DNA of 64,000 nt from Proteus mirabilis ATCC 29906. GTDB taxonomy: Bacteria; Pseudomonadota; Gammaproteobacteria; Enterobacterales; Enterobacteriaceae. The stretch spans positions 1-64,000 of the forward strand of contig NZ_GG668578.1 of NCBI RefSeq assembly GCF_000160755.1. Direction: 5' to 3'. Every line of letters begins with the position of its first letter. Positions within the stretch are counted from its first letter, which is position 1. Both the position numbers and the translations under genes were made by a program. The notes under the pieces were generated by a model that saw only the letters and a list, made by a program, of their open reading frames with translations, was not told the DNA's origin and did no database searches. Positions 49,436 through 59,420 of this stretch are shown here, piece after piece.

Positions 49436-50776
49436 TTACCCTTCCTGCTCAATTTTGGTCAATACTTGGCGCAGTGCTGGGCCATACTCATATTTGCTTG
49501 GACAAACATAAGTACATAGTCCCAAATCTTCTTCGTCCAATTCCAAACAACCTAATGCTTGAGCACTGTCAGTATCACCGACAATCAAATCACGTAACAA
49601 ATGTGTTGCCATAATGTCTAATGGCATAACACGCTCATAGTTACCAATTGGCACCATTGAACGTTCACCACCATTCATTGTGGTTGTAAATGCAAAACGT
49701 TTGTTCTTTAAGAAGTGACCAATTGTGGTACGTGTAATGGAGAATTTATTAGTACCTGGATAACCCCAACCAAATAACTCTTTTTCACGACCTTCGCGTA
49801 ATACAGAGACTTGGTTATGAAAACGGCCTAAATAGTGATGCGCTTCGTCCGATTTCCAACCCCATAAAATAGAGCCAGAAATAATACGATTATCACCATC
49901 GACTAATTGATCTTTCGTTAATTCATAAAGATCAGCACCTAAACAGGTACGTAATAATCGAGGGGCTTTAACTTGAGGTCCCGCTAATGCAACAACACGC
50001 TCGGTATATAAAGAGCCGGTAGTAAAGAGATACCCCATCGCAATAACATCTTGGTAGTTAAGATGCCATACCATTTTTTTCGCGCTGACTGGCTCTAAAA
50101 AATGGATATGAGTACCCACTAATCCCGCAGGATGAGGGCCAACAAATTGGTTATAGCTAATTTGTCCATCATTGAGTTTAGCCGGTGCTTTTTCACCATG
50201 ACAAACATGCACCTTACCCTCTGTTAATTTACTTAAAACAATCAGACCATCGTTAAAAGCCTGCTCGTTTTGTTCAATGATCACAGTAGGATCTGCCGCT
50301 AATGGATTAGTATCCATCGCAGTGACAAAAATTGCCACTGGCGTGGTTCCTAATTTAGGGGAACGACTGTATGGACGTGTTCTTAACGCTGTCCATAAAC
50401 CTGAATTTACTAGGTTTGTTTCTACCTGTTCACGGGTCAATTCTGAAAGTGATGAGCTATCATAACTGTCGAAAGTGACTTCTTCATCGCCGTCAACTTC
50501 AATAACAACGGATTGAAGTACACGGCGCTCACCGCGGTTAATGGCAACAACTTTACCACACGCAGGGCTTGTGAATATTACACCGGGGTTCTTTTTATCT
50601 TCAAAAAGAACCTGCCCTTTTTTAACATGCTCACCTTCCGAAACCATCATAGAAGGACGCATTCCGACATATTCTTCACCTAGCAAAGCTACGTGTCGAA
50701 TCGCGGGTCCGTCTTCTATCACTTGGGCAGGCGCTCCTGCAATTGGGAGGTCGAGTCCTTTTTTAATTTTAATCAT
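49436..50776 (-). CDS. nqrA: Na+-NQR subunit A
   Basis: First gene of the operon; a cytoplasmic peripheral subunit that contacts NqrB and takes part in quinone binding. The 446 residues start [20 protein letters not shown], the family signature, with [21 protein letters not shown] as a lipoyl-like region. The promoter must lie in 50777-51191. In Enterobacterales with NQR the pump adds to or replaces other NADH dehydrogenases and supplies a Na+ gradient. Confidence 0.97.
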   Translation of the reverse strand: MIKIKKGLDLPIAGAPAQVIEDGPAIRHVALLGEEYVGMRPSMMVSEGEHVKKGQVLFEDKKNPGVIFTSPACGKVVAINRGERRVLQSVVIEVDGDEEVTFDSYDSSSLSELTREQVETNLVNSGLWTALRTRPYSRSPKLGTTPVAIFVTAMDTNPLAADPTVIIEQNEQAFNDGLIVLSKLTEGKVHVCHGEKAPAKLNDGQISYNQFVGPHPAGLVGTHIHFLEPVSAKKMVWHLNYQDVIAMGYLFTTGSLYTERVVALAGPQVKAPRLLRTCLGADLYELTKDQLVDGDNRIISGSILWGWKSDEAHHYLGRFHNQVSVLREGREKELFGWGYPGTNKFSITRTTIGHFLKNKRFAFTTTMNGGERSMVPIGNYERVMPLDIMATHLLRDLIVGDTDSAQALGCLELDEEDLGLCTYVCPSKYEYGPALRQVLTKIEQEG

Positions 50777-51191
50777 AAGATTTGCACAAGTTTATCAGTT
50801 AAACCCTAAGCTACAAATTCACCCCGAAAATGTAGCGACTCTGTAATAAAAACACCTTAAGGTAGTTTGATACCCTAAGTTATTTATCTCCGATAATTGT
50901 TACTATTTTCTCTTATTCTGCCGATCTGAATTTTATCATCTCAGTTTCAGCCTGTCTGACTATTCGAGTGATTTAGCTCAAGCAAATGGGAATATTATTT
51001 TGACTGAAACGTTAACAATTCGCATAAACCGAATTAAAATATCACATTTCTCGACCAACGATTAAGTTTTATACAGAATATTTTGTAATAGAAAAGAAAC
51101 CATAGTAGATTTAAATTTACAAATTGATTGCTTCATTGCAATCTACAATCTAGTTTATCAACAAATTTTAAGCCTTTTTTTTGATAAAACC
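50777..51191. other. Divergent region between nqrA and dpaA
   Basis: This 415-base AT-rich stretch holds the promoters of the nqr operon (minus) and dpaA (plus). The palindrome ACCTTAAGGT at 50854-50863 sits about 80 bases before nqrA and could be a regulator site, but I cannot name the factor. There is no gene-like frame. Confidence 0.5.
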
Positions 51192-51944
51192 ATGACCAGT
51201 CACGCAAAACAATTAATCATATTTTTAACAATAATATTAACCTCATTATTTGTTAATGCTGAAAATAGTTCAAAATTTCTTATCAAACCTGTTAAAAAAA
51301 GTACAGGGGAGCCCATCTATATTCAAATATTTAAAGAAGAAAACTTACTAGAACTGTATATAGAAAAACAGGATGGACAATTAGAGAAAATACGTACTTA
51401 TCCCATTTGTAGCTATTCGGGAGGATTAGGTCCGAAGAAATATCAAGGTGATTTAAAAAGTCCCGAAGGCTTTTATCAAGTTAATCAAACTCAGCTTAAC
51501 CCAAATAGTCGGTTTTATCGAGCAATTAACCTAGGATTTCCTAATCAATACGATCAAGAGCAAGGTTATACCGGTGATTTTTTGATGATCCACGGTGCTT
51601 GTAAATCAGTGGGTTGCTATGCAATGACCGATACTGTGATGGATGAAATCTACCAATATGCCGAACTTGCGCTGAAAAATGGCCAACAGAACATTAATAT
51701 TCATATTTTCCCTTTTAAAATGACAGCCGAAAATATGAAAAAATTCCAATACTCTGCCAATATGGATTTTTGGCAACAGTTAGCACCTGCTTACCAATAT
51801 GTGGAAGAATACCAAAAAATCCCAGTAATTAGTGTAAAAAACGGTCGCTATTTGGTGAATAATCGTGAGGCTATTTCCACATTAAATTTAGCTAAAAGTA
51901 TCGATAGTAAATGGTTACAAAATTCGCAACCCACGATCAAATAA
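51192..51944 (+). CDS. dpaA: L,D-transpeptidase-fold peptidoglycan-Lpp amidase DpaA (YafK/LdtF)
   Basis: YkuD-domain protein; the E. coli ortholog YafK (LdtF/DpaA) cuts Braun lipoprotein from peptidoglycan. The 250 residues have a signal peptide (cleavage after VNA, about 23), and the catalytic motif HGACKSVGCYAM (about 134-145) with His and Cys as in YafK rather than the usual HGT...SxGCxR. It ends 30 bases inside the convergent yafJ. The gene order matches E. coli yafK-yafJ-gmhA-fadE. Confidence 0.93.
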   Translation: MTSHAKQLIIFLTIILTSLFVNAENSSKFLIKPVKKSTGEPIYIQIFKEENLLELYIEKQDGQLEKIRTYPICSYSGGLGPKKYQGDLKSPEGFYQVNQTQLNPNSRFYRAINLGFPNQYDQEQGYTGDFLMIHGACKSVGCYAMTDTVMDEIYQYAELALKNGQQNINIHIFPFKMTAENMKKFQYSANMDFWQQLAPAYQYVEEYQKIPVISVKNGRYLVNNREAISTLNLAKSIDSKWLQNSQPTIK

Positions 51945-52682
51945 AACAAACTCACCAACAGGAATTTTTTGCCAAGATTCATTACCTGTTAAGGGTAATG
52001 TCGATATTACCGACACAATATCATCCGCTTTAGTGTGTTGCTGAAAATCAATTTCAATATCTTGATCCAGCAATTTGGCCTTACCAAAAGGAGCTTTACG
52101 GGTTATCCAGTGTAAATTAGTTGAACAATATGCCATAACAAATCGGCCATCGGATAACAACATATTAAACACACCTTTTTGCCGCAATTGATCAGCTAAA
52201 ATAGCAATGAAACGAAAGACCGCCGGCCAATTAGATGGTGTTCTCTGGTAACGCTTTTCAAGCTGATTTAATATCCAGCAAAAGGCTTTTTCACTATCAG
52301 TCTGTCCTACCGCTCTAAAACGCCCTGTATCCAGTGATTGATAACCTTTAAGTTGTCCATTATGAGCATAAGTCCAATTTTTACCCCACAGTTCACGGGT
52401 AAAAGGATGCGTATTTTCTAAACTGACATTACCTCGATTAGCTTGGCGAATATGCGCAATGACAGCATGTGATTTAATGGGGTATTCTTGTACAAAACGA
52501 GCGACGGGTGAAACGGCACTAGCTTGTGGATCTTTAAATGTACGACATCCTAATCCTTCATAAAAGGTGATACCCCAGCCGTCTTTATGAGGGCCAGTTT
52601 TACCACCACGAGGAATGAGGCCACTTAAACTAAAATTGATATCAGTGGGTACATTTGCACTCATGCCCAACAATTCACACAT
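51915..52682 (-). CDS. yafJ: Class II glutamine amidotransferase YafJ
   Basis: Stand-alone N-terminal nucleophile (class II) glutaminase domain of unknown partner. The 255 residues begin MCELLGMSANVPTD, with Cys2 as the catalytic nucleophile after Met removal, and keep GPHKDGWGITFYEG and HIRQANRG for glutamine binding. Close to E. coli YafJ throughout. Its 3' end overlaps dpaA by 30 bases. Confidence 0.95.
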   Translation of the reverse strand: MCELLGMSANVPTDINFSLSGLIPRGGKTGPHKDGWGITFYEGLGCRTFKDPQASAVSPVARFVQEYPIKSHAVIAHIRQANRGNVSLENTHPFTRELWGKNWTYAHNGQLKGYQSLDTGRFRAVGQTDSEKAFCWILNQLEKRYQRTPSNWPAVFRFIAILADQLRQKGVFNMLLSDGRFVMAYCSTNLHWITRKAPFGKAKLLDQDIEIDFQQHTKADDIVSVISTLPLTGNESWQKIPVGEFVLFDRGLRIL

Positions 52683-52740
52683 CGCCCGCTCCTACTTACT
52701 CACGCTTTAATTATTCATATAAGGCAATATTACTATATCG

Positions 52741-53319
52741 TTATTTTTCCATTTCTTTTTCAATCAGCTGGATCAGAATATGAATAACTTTGATATGGAT
52801 TTCTTGAATACGGTCGGCATAACCAAAATGAGGGACACGAATTTCAATATCTGCACTCCCTGCCATTTTTCCGCCATCTTTACCTGTTAGAGTAATAACT
52901 TTCATACCTTTTTCACGAGCGGCACTAATGGCTTTAATAATATTGCCTGAATTACCGGAAGTTGAGATCCCCAGTAATACGTCACCCTCTTTACCTACCG
53001 CTTCCACATAACGTGAAAAAACATATTCATAACCAAAGTCGTTACTCACACAAGAAATATGGCTCACATCAGAAATTGCGATAGCAGGATAACCGGGTCT
53101 ATTTTCACGATAGCGCCCCGTTAATTCTTCTGCAAAATGCATAGCATCACAGTGTGATCCCCCATTACCACAGGATAAAACTTTGCCGCCTGCTTTAAAT
53201 GAGTCTGCTAATAATACAGCTGCTTTTTGAATGGCTTCAATATTCGCATCATCTTGTAAAAAACGAGAGAGTGTATCTGCCGCTTCAGTTAATTCGCCAC
53301 GAATAAGATCTTGGTACAT
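52741..53319 (-). CDS. gmhA: Sedoheptulose-7-phosphate isomerase GmhA
   Basis: Makes D-glycero-D-manno-heptose 7-phosphate, the first step to the ADP-heptose of the LPS inner core. The 192 residues match E. coli GmhA (LpcA). The SIS-domain phosphate site is [17 protein letters not shown] (about 51-67), with ISTSGNSGN later. It is divergent from fadE, as in E. coli. Confidence 0.98.
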   Translation of the reverse strand: MYQDLIRGELTEAADTLSRFLQDDANIEAIQKAAVLLADSFKAGGKVLSCGNGGSHCDAMHFAEELTGRYRENRPGYPAIAISDVSHISCVSNDFGYEYVFSRYVEAVGKEGDVLLGISTSGNSGNIIKAISAAREKGMKVITLTGKDGGKMAGSADIEIRVPHFGYADRIQEIHIKVIHILIQLIEKEMEK

Positions 53320-53513
53320 AGGATTTTTACTCCAGAAAAGGGATCAAAAAATATCTATTTCTCAGTGTAACGGATCCAATGATACGAAAGAAGCACCTCT
53401 TTACCTACAAATGCTAACTTCTCTCATTTACGAATAATTTGTGAGCTACATTGTAATTAGAATGTAAAAATATTGCTAAAACTTGGTGACTGCATTAGAT
53501 CTAAATAACACAC

Positions 53514-53530
53514 AACAGGTCTGACCTCTG
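53514..53530. promoter_or_regulatory. Putative FadR operator upstream of fadE
   Basis: AACAGGTCTGACCTCTG matches the FadR consensus AACTGGTCNGACNTGTT strongly, with an intact GGTCTGACC core. It lies about 30-45 bases before the fadE start, and E. coli fadE is repressed by FadR. Confidence 0.75.
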
Positions 53531-53557
53531 ATGTCTTGCAAATACAGGAGTTTTATT

Positions 53558-56005
53558 ATGACCCTACTCAGTATTGTGCTTTTCTTAGTTCTCATCGGTA
53601 TACTTAGTTACCGAAAATACAGCCTTGTAGTAAGCAGTATCTTACTTATTGCTTATACTTTCGTGATGGGTTTAGCCAATATCTGGAGCTACTGGCTATT
53701 ACTGCCCGTTGCATTGATATTATTACCATTCACTCTTCCTTCTATTCGCAAAGCATATATCTCAGCCCCTGCACTAAAGGCTTTCCAAAAAGTGATGCCA
53801 TCTATGTCTAAGACAGAGCAAGAGGCCATTGATGCGGGAACAACATGGTGGGAAGGTGAATTATTCCGTGGAGCACCAGATTGGAAACAACTTCACAATT
53901 ATCCTAAGCCACAACTTACCGCTGAAGAACAAGCTTTTCTGGATGGTCCAGTTGAAGAAGTTTGTCGCATGACCAATGATTTCCAAATCACACATGAACT
54001 AGCTGATTTACCTCCTGAGATTTGGCAATATTTAAAAGACCATCGTTTCTTTGCGATGATTATCAAAAAAGAGTATGGCGGATTAGAGTTTTCTGCCTAT
54101 GCACAATCTCGTGTACTGCAAAAGCTCGCGGGTGTTTCAGGTATTCTCGCCATCACTGTAGGTGTACCTAATTCATTAGGTCCAGGTGAGTTATTGCAAC
54201 ATTATGGTACTGATGAGCAGAAAAAACGTTACTTACCTGGTTTAGCCAAAGGTGATGAAATTCCATGCTTTGCATTAACCAGCCCTGAAGCAGGCTCTGA
54301 TGCTGGCGCTATCCCTGATAGTGGTGTGGTTTGTATGGGGGAATGGCAAGGTGAGCAAGTCCTTGGTATTCGTCTCACATGGAATAAACGCTATATTACT
54401 TTAGCACCTATAGCCACAGTATTAGGACTCGCTTTTAAACTTCGCGATCCAGACCATCTACTGAGTGATAATGAAAATCCCGGTATTACTTGTGCTTTAA
54501 TTCCAACCGACGTAAAAGGGGTAGAAATTGGTCATCGCCATTTCCCACTCAATGTTCCTTTTATGAATGGTCCCACTCGTGGTAAAGATGTTTTCGTTCC
54601 TATCGATTTTATTATCGGTGGTCCAAAAATGGCAGGCCAAGGTTGGAGAATGCTGGTGGAATGTCTTTCAGTCGGTCGTGGTATCACACTGCCATCTAAC
54701 TCCACTGGAGGCTTAAAAAGTGCAGCAATGGCAACAGGTGCTTACTCTCGAATTCGTCGTCAGTTTAAGCTTCCTATCGGTAAGATGGAAGGAATTGAAG
54801 AGCCATTAGCGCGCCTTGCTGGTAATGCTTATCTCTTGGATGCAGCTTCAACCTTAATTACCACAGGTATTATGTTAGGAGAAAAGCCTGCCGTACTTTC
54901 TGCTATCGTAAAATATCATTGTACCCATAGAGCGCAACGCGGGATTATTGATGCAATGGATATTGTTGGTGGAAAAGGGATTTGTCTTGGCCCTTCTAAC
55001 TTTGTGGCTCGCTCTTATCAAGGCTCCCCCATCGCCATTACGGTGGAAGGCGCTAATATTCTCACTCGTAGCATGATCATTTATGGACAAGGGGCTATTC
55101 GTTGCCACCCTTATGTTTTAGATGAAATTGCAGCGGCTAGAGATAACAACTTACACGACTTTGATCATGCCTTATTTGGTCACTTAGGCCATGTTGCCAG
55201 TAATACATTACGTAGCCTTTGGTTAGGTATCACTAATGGTCGCTTAAGTACCGCGCCAACAAAAGATGAAACTCGTCGTTATTACCAACAAATTAACCGG
55301 CTCAGTGCCAACATGGCGTTACTTTCTGATGTTGCCATGGGGGTTTTAGGTGGTAGTTTAAAACGTCGTGAACGTATTTCTGCAAGGCTTGGCGACATTT
55401 TAAGTCATATTTTCCTCGCCTCTGCGGTACTAAAACGTTATGAGGATGAAGGTCGTAATACCGCTGATTTACCACTGGTACACTGGAGTATTAAAGAGTG
55501 TTTATACCAAGCAGAAAATGCCATTGATGAGCTATTACGCAATTTCCCAAATCGTTTTATTGCAGGAGCCCTGCGCGCCATTATTTTCCCTCTGGGTAAA
55601 GTGCAGAAACTGCCTTCAGATAAGTTAGATAGTAAAGTGGCTCAAATTATCCAACAACCTTCTGAAACCCGTGATCGTATTGGTAAAGGGCAATTCCTCA
55701 CACCCAGTGAGCACAATCCTCATGGCTTAATGGAAGAAGCTCTGCTCGATATTTTAGCCGCAGAGCCACTGTTTGAACGTATCTGTCGACTCTATGAAAA
55801 GAAATTTAGCTTCACTCAATTAGATAAATTAGCGGATAAGGCTTTAGCTGATAAACGAGTGACTCCCGAAGAAGCAGATATCTTACGCAAAGCGGAGCAA
55901 AGCCGTTTACGTAGTATTAATGTGGATGAATTTGACTTTGATGCCTTGGCGGTGCCGGCAAAAAAGTCGTCAACTGATACAATAAAAACAGATAAAGCAG
56001 CCTAA
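53558..56005 (+). CDS. fadE: Acyl-CoA dehydrogenase FadE
   Basis: FAD enzyme of the first beta-oxidation step, passing electrons towards the respiratory chain. Starting at ATG 53558 (CAGGAG eight bases upstream) gives [11 protein letters not shown] and 815 residues, like E. coli FadE (814); the frame is open nine codons further but is not conserved. Two N-terminal membrane helices (about 1-60) precede the acyl-CoA dehydrogenase core ([29 protein letters not shown]) and a C-terminal domain specific to FadE. A FadR-like operator lies upstream. Confidence 0.97.
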   Translation: MTLLSIVLFLVLIGILSYRKYSLVVSSILLIAYTFVMGLANIWSYWLLLPVALILLPFTLPSIRKAYISAPALKAFQKVMPSMSKTEQEAIDAGTTWWEGELFRGAPDWKQLHNYPKPQLTAEEQAFLDGPVEEVCRMTNDFQITHELADLPPEIWQYLKDHRFFAMIIKKEYGGLEFSAYAQSRVLQKLAGVSGILAITVGVPNSLGPGELLQHYGTDEQKKRYLPGLAKGDEIPCFALTSPEAGSDAGAIPDSGVVCMGEWQGEQVLGIRLTWNKRYITLAPIATVLGLAFKLRDPDHLLSDNENPGITCALIPTDVKGVEIGHRHFPLNVPFMNGPTRGKDVFVPIDFIIGGPKMAGQGWRMLVECLSVGRGITLPSNSTGGLKSAAMATGAYSRIRRQFKLPIGKMEGIEEPLARLAGNAYLLDAASTLITTGIMLGEKPAVLSAIVKYHCTHRAQRGIIDAMDIVGGKGICLGPSNFVARSYQGSPIAITVEGANILTRSMIIYGQGAIRCHPYVLDEIAAARDNNLHDFDHALFGHLGHVASNTLRSLWLGITNGRLSTAPTKDETRRYYQQINRLSANMALLSDVAMGVLGGSLKRRERISARLGDILSHIFLASAVLKRYEDEGRNTADLPLVHWSIKECLYQAENAIDELLRNFPNRFIAGALRAIIFPLGKVQKLPSDKLDSKVAQIIQQPSETRDRIGKGQFLTPSEHNPHGLMEEALLDILAAEPLFERICRLYEKKFSFTQLDKLADKALADKRVTPEEADILRKAEQSRLRSINVDEFDFDALAVPAKKSSTDTIKTDKAA

Positions 56006-56063
56006 TTATGCCGTTATGATCGTCAATAAATAGTCTGCCATTTAACGACTGAAACACGGATAC

Positions 56064-56105
56064 AACACCTCATTATTTTAATTTAATAATGAGGTGTTTT
56101 TTATT
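56064..56105 (+). terminator. fadE terminator
   Basis: AACACCTCATTATT (56064-56077) and AATAATGAGGTGTT (56085-56098) form a perfect 14-base stem followed by TTTTATT. It lies between convergent fadE and lysA. Confidence 0.88.
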
Positions 56106-56138
56106 GGGAGATGATCACAATGGGAGGAATAGTAAAAG

Positions 56139-57383
56139 TTACAGGTTAATTTCTAGCGCTAATAGCTCTTCAATGGTTTGACGACGTCTAATTAATTGAG
56201 GTATGCCCTGTGAAATTAACACTTCAGGAATAAGGGGACGACTATTATAGTTAGATGACATTGATGCACCATAAGCCCCCGTATCATGAATAACTAAGTA
56301 ATCACCAACTTCTGCCGGAGGTAATAAACGAGGAGCAACCATTCCTCCTTCTTGCTGGGTAAACACATCACCAGATTCACAAAGAGGCCCTGCAACTATG
56401 GTTTCTTGTTGAAACTCGCTAGATTTTAATTGGCCGTATTTATCTAATAATGTGATTTGATGGTAACTACCATACATAGCTGGGCGCATTAAATCACTAA
56501 ACCCTGCATCCACCAGCACATAATGACGATTTCCCATCGACTTAACCGCCCTTACTTGTGACACTAACACGCCAGACTCAGCCACTAAAAAGCGTCCTGG
56601 TTCAATTTCCAGTTCAATATCATGCCCAAGGTGTTGCGCTATACGTTGACGAGCACTATCCCATAAAGAGAAATAGTGGTTTAAATCGACTCTTTTATCT
56701 CCTTGCTGATAAGGTGTTGACAATCCCCCACCGGCCGAGATGGCTTTAATATCAACATTAGAGGTGAGTACTTGCTCAACCATTGCATCACAGACACTCG
56801 CTAAATGCTGATAATCAACCCCTGAGCCAATATGCATATGGAAACCAACCAAACTCAAATTGTATTGATTAATCACCGCTAATGCTTCTGGCACATCTTC
56901 ATACCAAATACCATGTTTGCTATTTTCCCCACCTGTATTGGTCTTTTGGCTATGTCCATGACCAAACCCAGGATTTATTCTTATCCACACCGCGTGCCCT
57001 TGATGACGTTCTCCAAGTTGGCGAAGCATATCAATAGAACCTGCATTAACCGGAATATCTAATTCAACCACACGTTCAATCGTTTTTTCATCGAGTAAAT
57101 CGGCGGTAAAGACAATTTCACTACGCTCTCGACCACCTTGGAAACCGGCAACCAACGCCCGCTCAATTTCACCTAGTGAGACAGAATCAACTTTAACGCC
57201 CTGCTGTTTCATTAACCGTAAAATATGAATGTTAGAGCAGGCTTTTTGTGCAAAACGAACCACATCAAAGGCTTTTAATTGCTCAATATGTTCAGAAATA
57301 GTCTCACCTTGATAGATCCATAATGGCGTGCCATAAGTTTGTGCTAATTGAGATAGGATCGCATTGTTGGATGTTGTCATCAT
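56139..57383 (-). CDS. lysA: Diaminopimelate decarboxylase LysA
   Basis: PLP enzyme for the last step of lysine synthesis. The 414 residues have the fold-type III barrel with the PLP lysine in FDVVRFAQKACSNIHILRL (near 46), HIGSGVDY, EIEPGRFLVAESG and the substrate loop GPLCESGDVF. Two successive ATGs (57383 and 57380) are possible. It is divergent from lysR, which activates it when diaminopimelate is plentiful in E. coli. Confidence 0.97.
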   Translation of the reverse strand: MMTTSNNAILSQLAQTYGTPLWIYQGETISEHIEQLKAFDVVRFAQKACSNIHILRLMKQQGVKVDSVSLGEIERALVAGFQGGRERSEIVFTADLLDEKTIERVVELDIPVNAGSIDMLRQLGERHQGHAVWIRINPGFGHGHSQKTNTGGENSKHGIWYEDVPEALAVINQYNLSLVGFHMHIGSGVDYQHLASVCDAMVEQVLTSNVDIKAISAGGGLSTPYQQGDKRVDLNHYFSLWDSARQRIAQHLGHDIELEIEPGRFLVAESGVLVSQVRAVKSMGNRHYVLVDAGFSDLMRPAMYGSYHQITLLDKYGQLKSSEFQQETIVAGPLCESGDVFTQQEGGMVAPRLLPPAEVGDYLVIHDTGAYGASMSSNYNSRPLIPEVLISQGIPQLIRRRQTIEELLALEINL

Positions 57384-57492
57384 TTTTTACTCAGCAATGT
57401 AGGGTGAATAAAAATATTATTAAGCAATTAAAGCGGGAATAAAAATATCAAATTAGCTATAGTCTATTCACTTGTGATATAGGATAAAATTT

Positions 57493-58419
57493 ATGAAAAC
57501 TCCATTTAGTTGGCGACATATTGAAATTTTTCATGCAGTGATGACCACACAAAACCTAACCGAAGCGGCAGATTTACTGAAAACGTCTCAACCCACAGTC
57601 AGTCGCGAACTATCACGTCTTGAACAACTATTGTCATTTAAGCTATTTGATAGAATTAAAGGTCGCCTACAACCTACCACGGAGGGATTAAGATTTTTTG
57701 AAGAGGTACAGCGCTCTTATTATGGACTTGATCGCATTATTACCGCAGCCAATAGTATTCGCCATTTTCATCAAGCGGAATTAAATATCACCTGTTTACC
57801 GGCATTTGCTCAATCACTATTACCCTCAATTTGCCAACAATTTCTCAGCCAGTATCCCGAGGTTAATTTAACGATAGTGCCACAGGAGTCTCCTTTATTA
57901 GAGGAGTGGTTATCTGCACAACATTATGATTTAGGGCTAACTGAGCACACACAAACACCTGCCGGAACCCAACAAGAAACACTGCTAACGTTAAATGAAG
58001 TCGCTATTTTGCCAAAGTCTCATGTGTTAAGTAAAAAAGCATTACTGCAGCCACAAGACTTTCATCAAACTCGTTTTATCAGCTTATCTGCTAATGATAG
58101 TTATCGACAACTTATTGATGCTATGTTTATTAAACAGGGGATCACTCGACAATTGATCATGGAAACACAAAGTGCGGCCTCAATTTGTGCCATGGTGAGT
58201 AAAGGCATTGGTGTTTCTATCGTTAACCCTATTACCGCCCTTGATTATCAATATAGTGATCTCTGTATACGGCCACTGAGTTTTACCATTCCATTTACGG
58301 TGAGTTTGATCACACCATCTCATCGCCCCTCATCACAACTTGTGCGCTATTTTATTGATGTGATGAAAACCACTTTAGCTAATTACCCAAAACAATTAAC
58401 TCACGCGTTCACCCGATAA
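57493..58419 (+). CDS. lysR: LysR, activator of lysA
   Basis: Founding member of the LysR family. The 308 residues have an N-terminal helix-turn-helix (WRHIEIFHAVMTTQNLTEAADLLKTSQPTVSRELSRLE) and a periplasmic-binding-like effector domain. It is divergent from lysA with a 109-base shared promoter region, the classical arrangement. Its last 24 bases overlap the end of the convergent LysR-family gene at 58396. Confidence 0.95.
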   Translation: MKTPFSWRHIEIFHAVMTTQNLTEAADLLKTSQPTVSRELSRLEQLLSFKLFDRIKGRLQPTTEGLRFFEEVQRSYYGLDRIITAANSIRHFHQAELNITCLPAFAQSLLPSICQQFLSQYPEVNLTIVPQESPLLEEWLSAQHYDLGLTEHTQTPAGTQQETLLTLNEVAILPKSHVLSKKALLQPQDFHQTRFISLSANDSYRQLIDAMFIKQGITRQLIMETQSAASICAMVSKGIGVSIVNPITALDYQYSDLCIRPLSFTIPFTVSLITPSHRPSSQLVRYFIDVMKTTLANYPKQLTHAFTR

Positions 58420-59316
58420 TGACAACCAATGAGGCGAAGAAGCAAACCAGTCAACCAGAAAATCCAGTAAAACACGCACGGCTGCGGGCATATTTTGTCG
58501 GCTCGCTAACACGGCATAAATTCCCATAGGCTGTGGCTGATAATCCGCTAACAAAATTTCTAACTCACCCCGTTCAAGATAGGGTTTTGCTGAGCAGTAA
58601 GGTTGTAAGGAGACTCCGGCACCTTGCAAAGTGGCTTGCAATAACACAACAGACTCATTGGCACTTAAATTACCACCTACAGGAACAGAATAACGCTCAT
58701 CACCTAAACTAAACTCCCACAAGCTACTGCCAAAAAAGCGATATGTGAGACATTGATGATAAGTCAAATCATCCGGCGTGTTAGGGATACCATGTTTAGC
58801 TAAATAATCTTTATGAGCACAAACCACAGAAAGACATTTTGCTAAAGGGCGGGCTATCAGATTAGGCTCTAAATGGTTGGTAATACGCAATGCAATATCA
58901 ATACGCTCTTCAATAAGATTGACTGTCTGATTAGATATCTGCAAATCGACTGCAATAAGAGGATAAAGTTGTATAAATTCAGTTATAGCCACAGATAATG
59001 CACAATTAGCGAGTGATTGTGCCGTTGTAATACGCACCAGCCCACTGATTTGGTGACTCTCTTTGGGAATATTCGCGGGAATACGCTCGGCCATCTCTAG
59101 CAGTTGTAAACTTTGTTGATAAACTAATTCTCCCACGGAAGTCAGACTCTGCTTACGGGTTGTTCTATGCAACAAACGCACCCCAGCCCACTCCTCCATT
59201 TCATTAAGATAGCGCGTCACCATTGCTCTAGACATACCTAGATAATCAGCAGCTTTAATCATGCTACCTTGCTTAACGATGGTCACAAAAACCTCTGATG
59301 CTTTAATTTTGTCCAT
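58396..59316 (-). CDS. LysR-family transcriptional regulator
   Basis: A 306-residue regulator with an N-terminal HTH (VTIVKQGSMIKAADYLGMSRAMVTRYLNEME) and a substrate-binding domain typical of the CrgA/AaeR-like branch. It is divergent from the MBL-fold gene at 59421 with about 105 bases between, so it most likely controls that gene and the DsbA-like gene after it. The inducer is unknown. It overlaps lysR tail-to-tail. Confidence 0.92.
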   Translation of the reverse strand: MDKIKASEVFVTIVKQGSMIKAADYLGMSRAMVTRYLNEMEEWAGVRLLHRTTRKQSLTSVGELVYQQSLQLLEMAERIPANIPKESHQISGLVRITTAQSLANCALSVAITEFIQLYPLIAVDLQISNQTVNLIEERIDIALRITNHLEPNLIARPLAKCLSVVCAHKDYLAKHGIPNTPDDLTYHQCLTYRFFGSSLWEFSLGDERYSVPVGGNLSANESVVLLQATLQGAGVSLQPYCSAKPYLERGELEILLADYQPQPMGIYAVLASRQNMPAAVRVLLDFLVDWFASSPHWLSLSGERVS

Positions 59317-59420
59317 ATTATTTGCTCGATTTATGCAACAATGTATTCACCAAAACAGGGTTTTTCTCCCATTTCATGCAACCTATTATAGAACGCATCA
59401 ACATGATGGAGAAAATAAAG

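Noticed and set aside
59322-59420. Upstream extension of the MBL-fold frame
   Set aside because: It would bury a textbook signal peptide behind 33 unrelated residues and overlap the promoter region.
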